This document shows, in pieces, positions 19,023-29,386 of a DNA stretch of 64,000 nucleotides. Made by a program: the position numbers and the translations under genes. Each line of letters starts with the position of its first letter. The stretch's first letter is position 1. Origin of the DNA: Closterium sp. NIES-65 (taxonomy: Eukaryota; Streptophyta; Zygnematophyceae; Desmidiales; Closteriaceae); contig CANXME010002096.1 of the NCBI GenBank assembly GCA_948144175.1, positions 744,001 to 808,000 of the forward strand, given 5' to 3'. A model generated the notes under the pieces. The model searched no databases. It was not told where the DNA came from and saw only the letters and a list, made by a program, of their open reading frames with translations.

Positions 19023-22000
19023 GTGATTGTGCCGGTTCACGCAATCGACCACACCTGGCCGAATAAGGAGGGTACCACGGTAGATAGCCCTATACTGCTC
19101 AGTGGGAAAATTGGGACGGACTTAGTTAAAATCTTCGTAGACGGGGGAGCCAGCCACAGCCTCATTAACACTGCTACAGCACGAAAACTGCGACTGCCAC
19201 TGGACCGATGCTTACCTGAGATCGACGCACGACTGGTAGACGGCACGCCGCTGGCAATACGGGAACGCGTAGACCGAGTTCGGATTCGATGCGGGGGTAA
19301 CTTCACGTTTAGCCAGGAAATGCTCGCAACGACCCTCGACGGAACCGACATTTTACTCGGGCGTGATTGGCTGCGACGACACAATCCGCGAATTGACTGG
19401 ACGACGGGTGACTGCACCGTGCGAGTAAACAGTAACAACATCGCCTTACCTCGCTGGGGCTCGCCTGAGTCTTCGTCGGTGCGTGTCAATGCAATCACGA
19501 TGAAACGCGATGTAGCGGCCGGAGCTGACGTGTACGCGGTTGACATTCGGGAAGCCGAGGCAGCAGACAAGGGGGGCGATTTGCAGAAACTGCTGACCGA
19601 CGTACCGAGTGACCTGGCGGCACTGTTAAAACAGTACAGTGACATTTTCCCGGATGACTTACCGACGGGACTGCCACCTCAGCGACCGCACGATCACAGG
19701 ATAGAACTGGAACCGGGGGCACAGCCAACAGTACAGCGACAGTTCCGACTGACCCAACCCGAACTAGACGAACTAAGGAAGCAGCTCGATTACCTGCTCG
19801 AAAAGGAATTCATTCGCCCTAGTTCGTCGCCCTTCGCCGCACCAATACTGTTCACACCAAAAAAAGACGGGGGTTTTCGCATGTGCATCGACTACAGGGC
19901 ACTGAACAGGGTTACCATCAAATCCCGTTACCCCATCCCACGAGCCGACGAACTGATCGACCAACTGCGCACAGCCCGGGTTTCCTCGAAAATCGACCTC
20001 CGAAGAGGCTACCACCAAATCCGCGTCAACCCACCCGACTGCCCTAAAACCGCATTCCGAACACGCTACGGATCTTTCGAATACACCGTCATGCCATTCG
20101 GACTGACCAACGCCCCCGCCACTTTCCAAATGACCATGAACGAAGCATTCCGCCCGCTTTTAGATAAGTGCGTCATCGTTTATCTGGACGACATACTGAT
20201 TTACAGCCCGGACAGAGCACAGCACTTACACGACATCGAAGCAGTTTTTAAAATCCTCAGTGAGAACCGCCTACTGACCAAAGCATCTAAGTGTGAATTC
20301 TTACAGGACCGCCTGGAGTTTTTGGGACATGTTATTTCAGCTGCAGGACTGGAAATAGACCCGAAGAAAATCGCGACGATTCAGGCTTGGCACGCGCCGA
20401 CCAACTTGACCGAGTTGCAGAGTTTCCTGGGGTTCGTCAACTACGTGCGCCGGTTCGTCCCCGACATGGCAAAGTTGACTGCCCCGTTGACTGACTTGCT
20501 GAGGAAGGGGGTTGAGTACACGTGGGGGGAGAAAGAGCAAGCTGCCTTCTCGGCCCTCAAAAATATTTTGTGCTCCCCGCCCGTCCTTCACATTGCAGAT
20601 CCCCACCGTCCGTTCGAGCTCGTCACCGACGCAAGTGACATCGCTGTGGGAGCAGTACTGTTGCAGGATTTCGGGAACGGCCTCCAGCCAATCGCGTACG
20701 AGTCCCGCAAGTTACACCCGCCCGAACGTAACTACCCGATACACGACCGCGAGATGCTAGCGATCGTGCACGCGTTCAAAGTTTGGCGGTGTTACCTGAC
20801 TGGCGCCGACGTGACAGTACGGACAGACCACCGCTCGCTACAGTACCTTCGCGCCCAACCGAATCTCAACCCACGACAGATTCGCTGGTTGGACTATCTC
20901 GAGTCCAATTTTCACTACACCGTCACGTACAAAAAGGGAGCATCCAACATCGCCGACGCTCTCACCCGCCCCACCGCCCAACTCCACGCCATCCTACTCG
21001 CCCAGACCAACCCGCTTTTAACTGGCCTATTCACCCACGGATACCGCACCGACCCATTTTTCACGACCGGAAATTCACAGCAACTGGCAGAAGCAAAAGG
21101 AGTCTATTACGTAAAAACAGGCACCAACCGCATTTGGGTACCCGCGTACTCACGACTGAGGGAGCTGCTACTGCAGGAGGCACACGACGGGATTACCTCG
21201 GGACATTTCGGGGTCGAAAAAACGCGACAGCAACTGCAGCGGTATTATTACTGGCCGGAGCTGTTGACCGACGTACAGCAGCACGTGGGCTCGTGCCCGA
21301 CGTGTCAGGTGATGAAGAGTTCAAGGAAGCGGAAGGCGGGTCAGTTGCAGCCGATCCCACCGCCCGAACGCGCCTGGCAGCAAGTAACCATGGACTTCGT
21401 CACAGGGTTACCTTCGAACCCTGGGGGTAACGACGCGGTGATGGTCGTCGTGGATAGGCTGACGAAGATGGCACACTTCGCTGCGTGCAAAAAGTCGATC
21501 TCAGCCGAGGAGACCGCTCGCCTGTTCATCGCAGCCGTTGTTCGCCTGCACGGGATACCAGCAGCAATCATCAGCGACAGGGACACGAAGTTTACCAGCA
21601 ACTTCTGGAAGAACCTCTGGGAGCAGTTCGGGACCAGGCTACAGTTCAGTTCGTCGTACCACCCCGAGACCGACGGCCAAACGGAGCGGACGAATCAGAC
21701 GATGGAGCAGTTGATTCGTGCCACGTGCGACGACCCCACGACCTGGGAGCAGCAGCTGCCGCTGATCGAGTTCGCGTACAACAACGCCACATCAGCCACG
21801 ACGCAGCAGTCCCCGTTCTACCTGAACTATGGGCAGAACCCCACAGTGCCCATGACGCCGAGTCCGGACAACCCAACGCCACGCGCACAACAATTCGCCG
21901 AAATCCTGCAAGCTGCCCGCGCCAGAGCCGCCGAAGCAATAAAAAAGGCCAACGTCATCGCTAAGCGCAACGCTGATCGCCACCGCCGCCCCGTCACGTA

Positions 22001-22451
22001 TCAATCTGGAGATTACGTGCTACTCGACACGCAAAATCTGCGACTGCCCGACGTACCAAAATTACGACCACGCTACTGTGGACCATTCCAAATCAGTCAC
22101 ATGATCACACCCGTCACCGCACACTTACTGTTGCCAACCGACTGGTACATCAGCCCCTCGTTCCACGTCAGCCTACTTCGCCCATACATCTCGACCACAA
22201 GTCAACTGCCGCGTCACCGGCCACAATCAATGACTCGCCCTGCATCAGAGCCGATCATCGAGCCCGAAAAAATTCTGAGCCATCGGATCCGCCACCCCAC
22301 GGGAATCAGGAGGATTGAATTCCTCGTTCGCTGGAAAGACCGCACGCCAACTGAAGATAGCTGGGTGCCCCTGAGCAACATCGAAAATCACCCTGCCCTG
22401 CAAGTGTACCTGAGGAGCCGGGGATTCCGCGATATACACGCACTCGCGTAG
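19023..22451 (+). CDS. pol: Pol of gypsy element E (PR-RT-RH-INT-chromodomain)
   Basis: The listed start is a GTG; the frame is open back to 18918, so it is most likely made by -1 frameshifting from gag. Domains in order: protease with VDGGAS (about residues 39-44) and LGRDWL; RT with MCIDYRALNR and YLDDILIY (387-394); RNase H (VTDASDIAVGAVL, NYPIHDREMLAIV, HRSLQYL); integrase zinc finger (HDGITSGHFG ... CPTCQVMK, about 720-770) and core (MDFVTGLPS, IISDRDTKF, ETDGQTERTNQ). The end is a chromodomain (EKILSHRIRH, EFLVRWKDRTPTEDSW, about 1070-1125). The chromodomain places it among chromoviruses, whose integrases can be steered by histone marks. No stop or frameshift is seen. Confidence 0.95.
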   Translation: MIVPVHAIDHTWPNKEGTTVDSPILLSGKIGTDLVKIFVDGGASHSLINTATARKLRLPLDRCLPEIDARLVDGTPLAIRERVDRVRIRCGGNFTFSQEMLATTLDGTDILLGRDWLRRHNPRIDWTTGDCTVRVNSNNIALPRWGSPESSSVRVNAITMKRDVAAGADVYAVDIREAEAADKGGDLQKLLTDVPSDLAALLKQYSDIFPDDLPTGLPPQRPHDHRIELEPGAQPTVQRQFRLTQPELDELRKQLDYLLEKEFIRPSSSPFAAPILFTPKKDGGFRMCIDYRALNRVTIKSRYPIPRADELIDQLRTARVSSKIDLRRGYHQIRVNPPDCPKTAFRTRYGSFEYTVMPFGLTNAPATFQMTMNEAFRPLLDKCVIVYLDDILIYSPDRAQHLHDIEAVFKILSENRLLTKASKCEFLQDRLEFLGHVISAAGLEIDPKKIATIQAWHAPTNLTELQSFLGFVNYVRRFVPDMAKLTAPLTDLLRKGVEYTWGEKEQAAFSALKNILCSPPVLHIADPHRPFELVTDASDIAVGAVLLQDFGNGLQPIAYESRKLHPPERNYPIHDREMLAIVHAFKVWRCYLTGADVTVRTDHRSLQYLRAQPNLNPRQIRWLDYLESNFHYTVTYKKGASNIADALTRPTAQLHAILLAQTNPLLTGLFTHGYRTDPFFTTGNSQQLAEAKGVYYVKTGTNRIWVPAYSRLRELLLQEAHDGITSGHFGVEKTRQQLQRYYYWPELLTDVQQHVGSCPTCQVMKSSRKRKAGQLQPIPPPERAWQQVTMDFVTGLPSNPGGNDAVMVVVDRLTKMAHFAACKKSISAEETARLFIAAVVRLHGIPAAIISDRDTKFTSNFWKNLWEQFGTRLQFSSSYHPETDGQTERTNQTMEQLIRATCDDPTTWEQQLPLIEFAYNNATSATTQQSPFYLNYGQNPTVPMTPSPDNPTPRAQQFAEILQAARARAAEAIKKANVIAKRNADRHRRPVTYQSGDYVLLDTQNLRLPDVPKLRPRYCGPFQISHMITPVTAHLLLPTDWYISPSFHVSLLRPYISTTSQLPRHRPQSMTRPASEPIIEPEKILSHRIRHPTGIRRIEFLVRWKDRTPTEDSWVPLSNIENHPALQVYLRSRGFRDIHALA

Positions 22452-22480
22452 CGGAGGGGGCTTCTTGAGGGGGGGGGTAG

Positions 22481-22808
22481 TGTAAGGAATTTTCTCGGCA
22501 TTCCTTACGGAGCCGACTACATCGCGTACAGCAAACAGCCGATTGTTCGCCCGTTACTGCTAACGGAACTTCGCCGACTTCGCGCGCACTGTTTTGCCAA
22601 ACCTCGCACTGCTGGCATGGCCGTATCGGCCTACGCTTCGGGACTAGCCCGAGCCTCGTTCCAGCGTAGCACTAGCAAGCTCGCACGCACCGCGTTACCG
22701 TTTTGCATGTTTCGCGTATAAATGTTCGCTCATGCCTTCGCTCACATTTTGTACTCGTTTGACACCTTAGTGCAATTCTCGCTACCTCGATTCACTGCAC
22801 CCGTAACA
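22481..22808 (+). repeat. 3' LTR of gypsy E
   Basis: 328 bp, apparently identical to the 5' LTR over its full length; followed by the target duplication CTGTA at 22809-22813. Confidence 0.95.
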
Positions 22809-22813
22809 CTGTA

Positions 22814-23163
22814 CAAGGACACACGATGCACGGACGAAACATTTGACGGTATTTGCGAAAGGGGCTACCATAAAAACTTCAACCATTTTTTCGAGCCTCT
22901 ACAGCAAAAGTCACGCGCCCTTACTTCCAAGTGATAGGAGAAAAATCCAACCTTCGTTAGTAGCACACAGATTGAACAGCGTACCTAAACACCAAATTCA
23001 TACAGAATGTCATATTTCTGTGCTAAGTAAATTAGTACTGAAAAAACAGGTCATAAAACGCCTGAGACCAACTTCTTTTACACCCAAATGTACACGGATC
23101 ATATCAGCTCAACAATCAGCCAAGACAAAGCAGCCGCGTTAGCACACTTCACTTGCCCACCCC
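22814..23163. other. Intergenic stretch, 3' side of the hydrolase gene
   Basis: AT-richer sequence without a convincing frame; it presumably holds the 3' UTR of the leftward hydrolase gene. Confidence 0.5.
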
Positions 23164-23656
23164 TCAACCAATCCCCCAGCCGCTGGCTAATCTTCTCACA
23201 CCACTGTTTCCTTGCGGCGCGATCAGAACCGTTGAAGTCATGTCCAGATGAATCTTATGGCAGGTGGTGAGGGGGATGTGGTGGGGTTCCACATGCTTCC
23301 ACGCCGCATCCACTGTGGAGCAGCTCGCAGGGAGAATGTCTCGACAAGCGTACAAAATGGCATCCCTGAAAATGGTAGGCTTTTCCAAAAATAGCATGTG
23401 GCCAACCTGGAAATAAGTCCAAGGGTATGGTGGAGAGGAGAGACGAGCACGGCAGGTTGAGTGTTAGGAGTGATCTACAGGAGCCAGGGACTTGAAGACG
23501 AGAACTGGCATATAATGTGCTTTTCAAATGGTACACCTTTTGCGTGCCTTCACATTAAAAGGGGTCATGTTACGTAGATTTCATCTGACTGTATCCCAGA
23601 ATCTGGTTTTACTGGTACTAAACAACCGGAAAGACACCATGAGGACACACACACAC

Positions 23657-23735
<79 letters not shown>

Positions 23736-26700
23736 AACGTACCTCGCGCACGTTGAACACTTTTGCCGTCATGGGCATCTGCTTGGCTGCTGCCAGCCCT
23801 GCCCTGTGGTTGGCGCCTTCCAGTGCACCGCACTGCACCGTTATGCACCAATTCACATTGCACAAACCAAACACACATGGGCAGAAACACTCAGGCACAC
23901 ACTACACGCACATACCTCTTGCACGTTGAAAACCCCAGCCGGCACAGGGATCTGCTTGGCAGCTGCCAGCCCTGCCTGTTGGTGGGCAGCTAATGCACCG
24001 CACTGCACCGTTATGTACTGCACCGTTATGTACTGCACCGCACTGCACACACACACACACACACACACGCACCTCTTGCACGTTGAAGACCTCGGCCGGC
24101 ACGGGCATCTGCTTGGCCGCTGCAAGCCCTGCCCGATGGTCCATGATGTCCTGCTCCCCGTAGATGAACGTTGTCGGCGCCTTCCAGTGCACCGCACTGC
24201 ACCGTTATGTACCGATGGACACCCATCCACAATCACACAGGAGCACACATGAGCAAGCATGCAAACAGCCATGCCATCAGAGGGAGAAAGAGATTGTGAG
24301 ACGTGCCCGAGCTTTGTAGATGGCTAAGTGTGCAGCGGTAGTCTAGTGCACTCAAACAGTCCAGAGCACTTTGGAGAGGTGAAGGCATAGCAACAAGCAC
24401 GGATATGGAAAGAGAATGGCTACTGCACATAGTTGTGCACGCCCCCCCCCCTGAGGCTTCAGCTTCAGAAAATATATTCTTATTTTGAAGCTGGGTTTTA
24501 CAGCAACAGCCCACAGCCAGCACAGATGGCCCCTCATATGAGAATGCGTCGTGCAACAAACGCCTCCTACTCTCTCACACGCACCTGTCGATGAGCGGGC
24601 GGCGAGCAAAGGCCCCCAGGGAGAAGATAAACTTCATGCACTGCTCGCCACTCATGGGCGCTGATAGCGTCTGGTATATGTAGTCTGGCGGGGGTGGGGG
24701 AAAAGAGGGGGGGGGGGGGGGCGGGTGGGGTGGGGAGAGCGTGGGGAATAACAGCACAAGAGGGAAAGGCGTGAGGGAAGGTGATAACTTGATGCATTGC
24801 TCGCCACTCATGGGGGCTGAGAGCGTCTGGTATATGCAGTCTGCATTGAGGGGGGGAAGAGGGGAGGGAGGGGGGTGGGGGGAGGAGGGGAGAAGGAAAG
24901 AGAGAGGGAGATCAGTACACTGATGCACGTCACGTCAATGCGGGTTCATCCACCTCTCGCCACAAGTAAACACTAAACCCATGCAAAAGAGACCAATGCT
25001 TCTCACTCACCATACGTACCCCCACACAAGGAACCAATCGGCTTGAGAGACACATTCGTTTGAGTACAACGTCCTTTTGAAGGAGGATTCCCAGAACGTA
25101 CCACAGAAGGCGTCGACTTGCTCGGGGGTCATGTTCTCTTGTGGTGGTGGCAGGTCGGACCATCGCTGTGTGGTTGCGGTCTTCACAATGTCCCGACTCC
25201 AGGGACCCAACCAGCTGCCGATAGCAGGGGAGAGGGGAGGAGAGGGAGTGAGGAAGAAAAGGCAGGCAGCGTTTCAGTGGCAGGTCGGACCATCGCTGTG
25301 TGGTTGCGCTCCTCACAATGTCCCGAATCTCGACTCCAGGGACCCAACCAGCTAGTGGGGGAAGAGGAAGAGAGGGGCAAGGAGGACAAGGAGAAGAAAG
25401 AGCTTCACAATGGCTCTACTCCAGATACCCTGCCAGCGGGCGCACTGGGCGGACTTTTGAGACGTCTCAACTTTTGAGACGTGTCAACTTTTGAGACGTG
25501 TCAACTTTTGAGACGTGTCAACTTTTGAGACGTCTCAACTTTTGAGACGTGTCAACTTTTGAGACGTGTCAACTTTTGAGACGTGTCAACTTTTGAGACG
25601 TGTCAACTTTTGAGACGTGTCAACTTTTGAGACGTGTCAACTTTTGAGACGTCTCAACTTTTGAGACGTGTCAAAAGGCGCTCTACTCCAGATACCCAGT
25701 CAGCGGGAGAACTGAGGTGGAGACGGGTGACTGGCGAGTCGACTGGAAAAACTCACAATGTGAGTTTTTCTATGGAGTCGACAGGTGGTCAAAACTCCAA
25801 GGAGCCAGCCACCTGACAGTGATGGCAAAGGAGGGTGGGTGGGATGAAAACAAGGTGGAAAAATCTAAAAGAATAGGACAATATGTACCAGGCACCTTCT
25901 ACTGGAGGTGGTGCAAACTGCATGAGCTGCTGCCGCCTAAACCCATGAACCGAATGAACTGCTGGGGCATGCCACGTACCGAATGAATTGCTGCGGCGGG
26001 ATGTTGGTGTCCCAGTAGCACTGGAAGACAAAGCCCTTCCAGGTGGAGCGGAAGAGCTGCATCTTGGCCGACTCGTGGCTGAAGCCCGCCGGCCCCACCA
26101 GCACCAGACGGAGCACCCGGGATGGGTACTGTAGTAGGGGCGTCAGGGAGGGGAGGCAGCATGAGGGAGGGAGTGAGGAATGAGGGGTCGTCCCATGTGT
26201 TGGTAGCCAGCCAGGTGGAGCGGAAGTGCTGCATCCATCTTGGCTGACTCGTGGCTGAAGCCCGCCGGCCCCACCAGCACCAGATGACAGGCGCACCCGC
26301 AACGGGTACTGCAGTAGGGGAGGCAGGGAGGGAGGAGGGGCAAGGATGGGAGGCAGCAAGGGAGGCAGGGAGAGGAGCATGGGGGAGGTAGCAGCAGGCG
26401 AGACAGCAAGAGAGGCACAGAGGGGAGGCAGCATGGGAGGATAGAGCATGGGTGGAGGCAGCATAAGTGGGGTTGCATGGGGGGAGGGTGCATGGAGGGA
26501 GGGAGGCACAAACAAAATTTTCAACAGCGCTCTCTGCCCACCTTGAGCGCATATCATGCCCTCACCCACCTTGAGCGCGTATCACGCCCTCACCCACCTT
26601 GAGCGCGTATCACGCCCTCACCCACCTTGAGCGCGTATCTAGAGGCAACGAAGCCTCCAAAGGAGTGGCCGAGCAGCACGAAGCGTCGCAGCCCCATCTC

Positions 26701-29386
26701 CTTGCGCCACGCCTCCAGTGCCTCCACGAACCATGCCTCCGCCTCTGGTGGGGGGCGCATAGACAAGGGGGGGAGGGAGATGTGCGGGGGGAGTGAGGAG
26801 GGAGATGTGGGGGGGGAGTGAGGAGGGAGTGAGGTGTGTGGAGCGCCGCAGCCCCATCTACTTGCACCACGCCTCCAGTACCTCCACGAACCATGTCTCC
26901 GCCTCTGGTGGGTGCGTGCACAGGGCGGTGAGTTGAGGGGGAGTGAGAGGGGAGTGAGGGGGGAGTGAGGGGGGAGTGAGGAAGAAGTGAGGAGGGGAAT
27001 GAAGGGGGAGTGAGGTGGAAGAGAGGGGGGGAGTGTGTGGGGAAACGACAGGGGGATTGATGGGGGTGTGCTGGGCGAGTGAAGGGGAGTGGGGGGCGAG
27101 TGAGGGGTGCAAGTGAGCGTGGCATGGACCAACGCAAGTGCGTGTCCATGTGTGGCAGGCAATCAATCAAGAGGAGAAGAGTGCAAGACGAGCAGCTCAC
27201 AGGAACGCAAACGACCTGCCATGTCTCGGCTACGAAGCGCCTCGACAAACAGTTTGGACGCAGAAGTACGAGAAAAGTTGCGCCTCACTGATATTGTACC
27301 TTACCTTCCGGAGAAGCTGGTGTGAATGTGGGGCGACTGGAAGCTCCCCACCTGCCATGCCAAGCCATGGAGCCACACGGAATTGGGAGAGGTGCTATGA
27401 GTGTTGGATTTATTGCATCGCTCGTTCGTATCAAGCCAAGCAGCAAGGGCTAGCTAGCGACAGCAAATGCCTCATCCTTCGGCACTGCCCTGTTCCATCC
27501 CACTCCTCCCCGTACCATCCACAACGTCGTTCCCTGCACATTACACGCTGCTTCCCTTCTTGCCTACGCACGTCCAACGTACATTCTCTCTTCCGCTTCC
27601 TCCTATCTGCTCCCACTCTCTGCTCTTTGTGTCTGCTCTCCCTCTCTCCTCCCTCTCTCAGCTCCACCTCTCCCCTCCGTTTCCCTCCCTAACCACACGC
27701 AAAACGCTTCCTTCCACACACAGCTGGCCAATTCATTCCTCCCGTGAGGCACGCGCCCGAGCTGGTCGATGGAGTAGACGTTGATTGGCTCCGCGAGGCG
27801 TCGCAGTTGCGAAAGGAGAACCCCAACCACACATAAACACGTAGACCAATAGATCCCCACGTAGGACCCCAACCACACATAAACACGTAGACCAATAGAT
27901 CCCCACGTAGGACCCCAACCACACATAAACACGTAGACCAATAGATCCCCACGTAGGACCCCAACCACACATAAACACGTAGACCAATAGATCCCCACGT
28001 AGGACCCCAACCACACATAAACACGTAGACCAATAGATCCCCACGTAGGACCCCAACCACACATAAACACGTAGACCAATAGATCCCCACGTAGGACCCC
28101 AACCACACATAAACACGTAGACCAATAGATCCCCACGTAGGACCCCAACCACACATAAACACGTCCCAAACACGCAAGGTGGTCACTTTTTCCCGAGAGC
28201 CACGCACCCGAGTTGGTCAAACCCAACGCACCCGAGCTGGTCGATGGAGTAGACATTGAAGTGCTCCGCGAGCGCGTCGTAGTTGCGGAAGAAGAAACCG
28301 AGCGCGGCGGCGTACCCGTGGATCATCACCAGGTTCGGCTTCCCGTTCATCTCCTCCTCGTCGCCGCGCCCGTCGCCGCGGCACGTCGTCGCCCCCACCA
28401 CCAGCGTGTTGATAAAGCAGTTCTCCGCCGCGTCGCCGTCGCCTGCGCCCCCGCTTCCGCCGCCGCCGCTTCCGCCGTCGGTTTCCGCCGCCTTCTGCCA
28501 GCCCCACGACAGGGTGTCTTCCAGCGGATTTTCTGACGGCCAGACGGTGGCTTTCTTGCGGACGGCCGGCGGGTGGCCGATGTCGATTTGGATCACGCGA
28601 TGCGGGGTCCTGCACGACGCGGGCGCGGGGGTATGCGGGACGGTGAGAAATAAGCGGCAGAGATGCAGTACGCCGAGAACAACCCGTTTCTTTCTACTAC
28701 ACACAGTAACGATGTGCACTATAGTGAAGCAGGAATGCAGCATGCTTGGAGTAGCCATGGCGGATGGCGTGTAGAGAACATGTCTCGCTCATCATGCGAG
28801 GAGGGACTGAAGAAGACAAGGCTCGCTTATACTGCCAGTGACCGAGGAAAGGCGGACCGAGGGGAGGAAGAAGCGAGCGGGGAGGAGGAGGAGGAAGCGG
28901 GAAGGAGGCGGGGGAGATGGACGAAAGGCAAGGGCTTTACCTACGAAACATTAGATGAGCGGCAGGCGGTACTTGCACCTACTGAACGACTAACGAACTG
29001 GTATCCGCACCTTCTGTTACCACGTAACGAGCAAGAGCTTGGTAATCGCACCTAACGAACGAGAGCAGGCGACATTCGCACGATCGCAGCTCGAGGTCGC
29101 TGGCGGGGCACCAGCGCAGCATGTTGAACGCCCAGTCCAGCGCGCCCAGCCCCACCGGCAGCGGATCGTCGTCGCCGTTATCGTTACCGTCCGCCGCCTC
29201 GTTCGCGTGGCCCTGCCGGTAAATCTGCTGCTGCTGTTGCTGGTGATGATGGTGATGGTGGTCGTGGTGATAGTGGTCGTGGTGGTGGTGGTGGTGGTGG
29301 TGGTGCTTTTTCGACGTGCTGACTGGTAGCACGTCGAGCTCTCGAAGCTCTTGCTTGCAGTGCTGCTTCGGCCGGTGAAGTACCAT
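23164..29386 (-). CDS. CGI-58/ABHD5-like alpha/beta hydrolase, nine exons, about 532 aa
   Basis: Exons are 29386-29082, 28609-28232, a tentative 68-nt exon near 27275-27208, 26744-26626, 26128-25980, 25214-25102, 24684-24585, 24196-24073 and 23406-23164. Phases fit and the total is 533 codons. It has the plant CGI-58 order: LVMIHGYAAALGFFFRNYDA, VYSIDQLG, FVLLGHSFGGFVASRYALK (nucleophile serine), RLVLVGPAGFSHESA, FIRWLGPWSRDIV, YIYQTLSAPMSGEQC, FIFSLGAFARRPL, TTFIYGEQD (acid) and GHMLFLEKP (histidine). This family regulates lipid-droplet lipolysis and has been reported to have lysophosphatidic acid acyltransferase activity. The HX4D motif is HX4E here. The N-terminus carries histidine and glutamine runs. 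Every intron contains copies of neighbouring exon ends. The small third exon is the least certain part. Confidence 0.85.
23646..23732. repeat. (AC)n microsatellite
   Basis: About 43 dinucleotide units in hydrolase intron 8; a shorter AC run lies at 24044-24069 beside the next exon copy. Confidence 0.9.
23735..24010 (-). repeat. Two intronic copies of hydrolase exon 8
   Basis: Segments at about 23740-23830 and 23915-24000 repeat the 3' half of exon 8 (AGLAAAKQMP, VFNVQEV) including the donor-proximal GTGCAAGAG. Together with the true exon (24073-24196) they form a triplication with AC microsatellites beside two of the copies. Confidence 0.85.
24775..24855 (-). repeat. Intronic copy of hydrolase exon 7
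   Basis: Encodes IYQTLSAPMSGEQCIK after its own TGCAG acceptor, a near copy of the start of exon 7 (24684). It loses similarity before the exon-7 donor. Confidence 0.85.
25262..25360 (-). repeat. Intronic copy of hydrolase exon 6 start
   Basis: Repeats the CTGGTTGGGTCCCTGGAGTC start of exon 6 with a CTAG acceptor, but carries an extra short insertion that breaks the frame. Two shorter fragments of the same segment flank the 17-bp array (about 25415 and 25685). Confidence 0.75.
25452..25674. repeat. 17-bp tandem array (TTTTGAGACGTGTCAAC)
   Basis: About 13 copies, some with GAGACGTCTC (palindromic) in place of GAGACGTGTC. It lies in hydrolase intron 5, bracketed by fragments of exon 6. Confidence 0.9.
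26200..26330 (-). repeat. Intronic copy of hydrolase exon 5
   Basis: Repeats the exon-5 segment for LVLVGPAGFSHESAKM in a shifted frame, with a small insertion near 26285. It also keeps the CTGCAG acceptor context near 26310. Confidence 0.75.
26542..26640 (-). repeat. Four tandem copies of the hydrolase exon-4 splice donor (28-bp unit)
   Basis: The junction CGCGCTCAAG followed by GTGGGTGAGG is repeated with a 28-bp period; equivalent exon ends fall at 26626, 26598, 26570 and 26542. The first three donors are GTGGGT and the outermost is GTGGGC. Confidence 0.92.
26860..26920 (-). repeat. Intronic copy of hydrolase exon 4 start
   Basis: Encodes ETWFVEVLEAWCK followed by TAG, a decayed copy of EAWFVEALEAWRKEMGLRR in exon 4, preceded by the same CCACCAG acceptor. 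Confidence 0.85.
27735..27830 (-). repeat. Intronic copy of hydrolase exon 2 end
   Basis: Repeats the exon-2 3' segment (FRNYDALAEHFNVYSIDQLG) with small indels, ending at CTCGG followed by GCGCGT, so the donor GT is lost. It sits on the far side of the 46-bp array from exon 2. Confidence 0.85.
27832..28165. repeat. 46-bp tandem array
   Basis: About seven near-perfect copies of a 46-bp unit (starts CCCCAACCACACATAAACAC) inside hydrolase intron 2, between exon 2 and its partial duplicate. Frames through it are artefacts of the repeat. Confidence 0.92.

Larger units (their letters stand above)
17294..22808 (+). mobile_element. Gypsy element E: full-length chromovirus, identical LTRs, TSD CTGTA
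   Basis: Left LTR 17294-17621 and right LTR 22481-22808 are both 328 bp, begin TGTAAGG and end AACA. I found no difference between them by eye. CTGTA flanks the element at 17289-17293 and 22809-22813. A primer site TGGTATCAGAGC matching initiator tRNA-Met is at 17623-17634. A polypurine tract (GAGGGGGGGGG) lies just before the right LTR. Gag and pol are both uninterrupted, so the element could be active. Confidence 0.97.

Noticed and set aside
23581..23929. Poly(TH) or poly(CV) frames
   Set aside because: Artefact of the (AC)n microsatellite.
27603..28207. Frames with YVWLGSYVGIYWSTCLCV repeats
   Set aside because: Translation of the 46-bp intronic array; no conserved product and no fit with the hydrolase phase.
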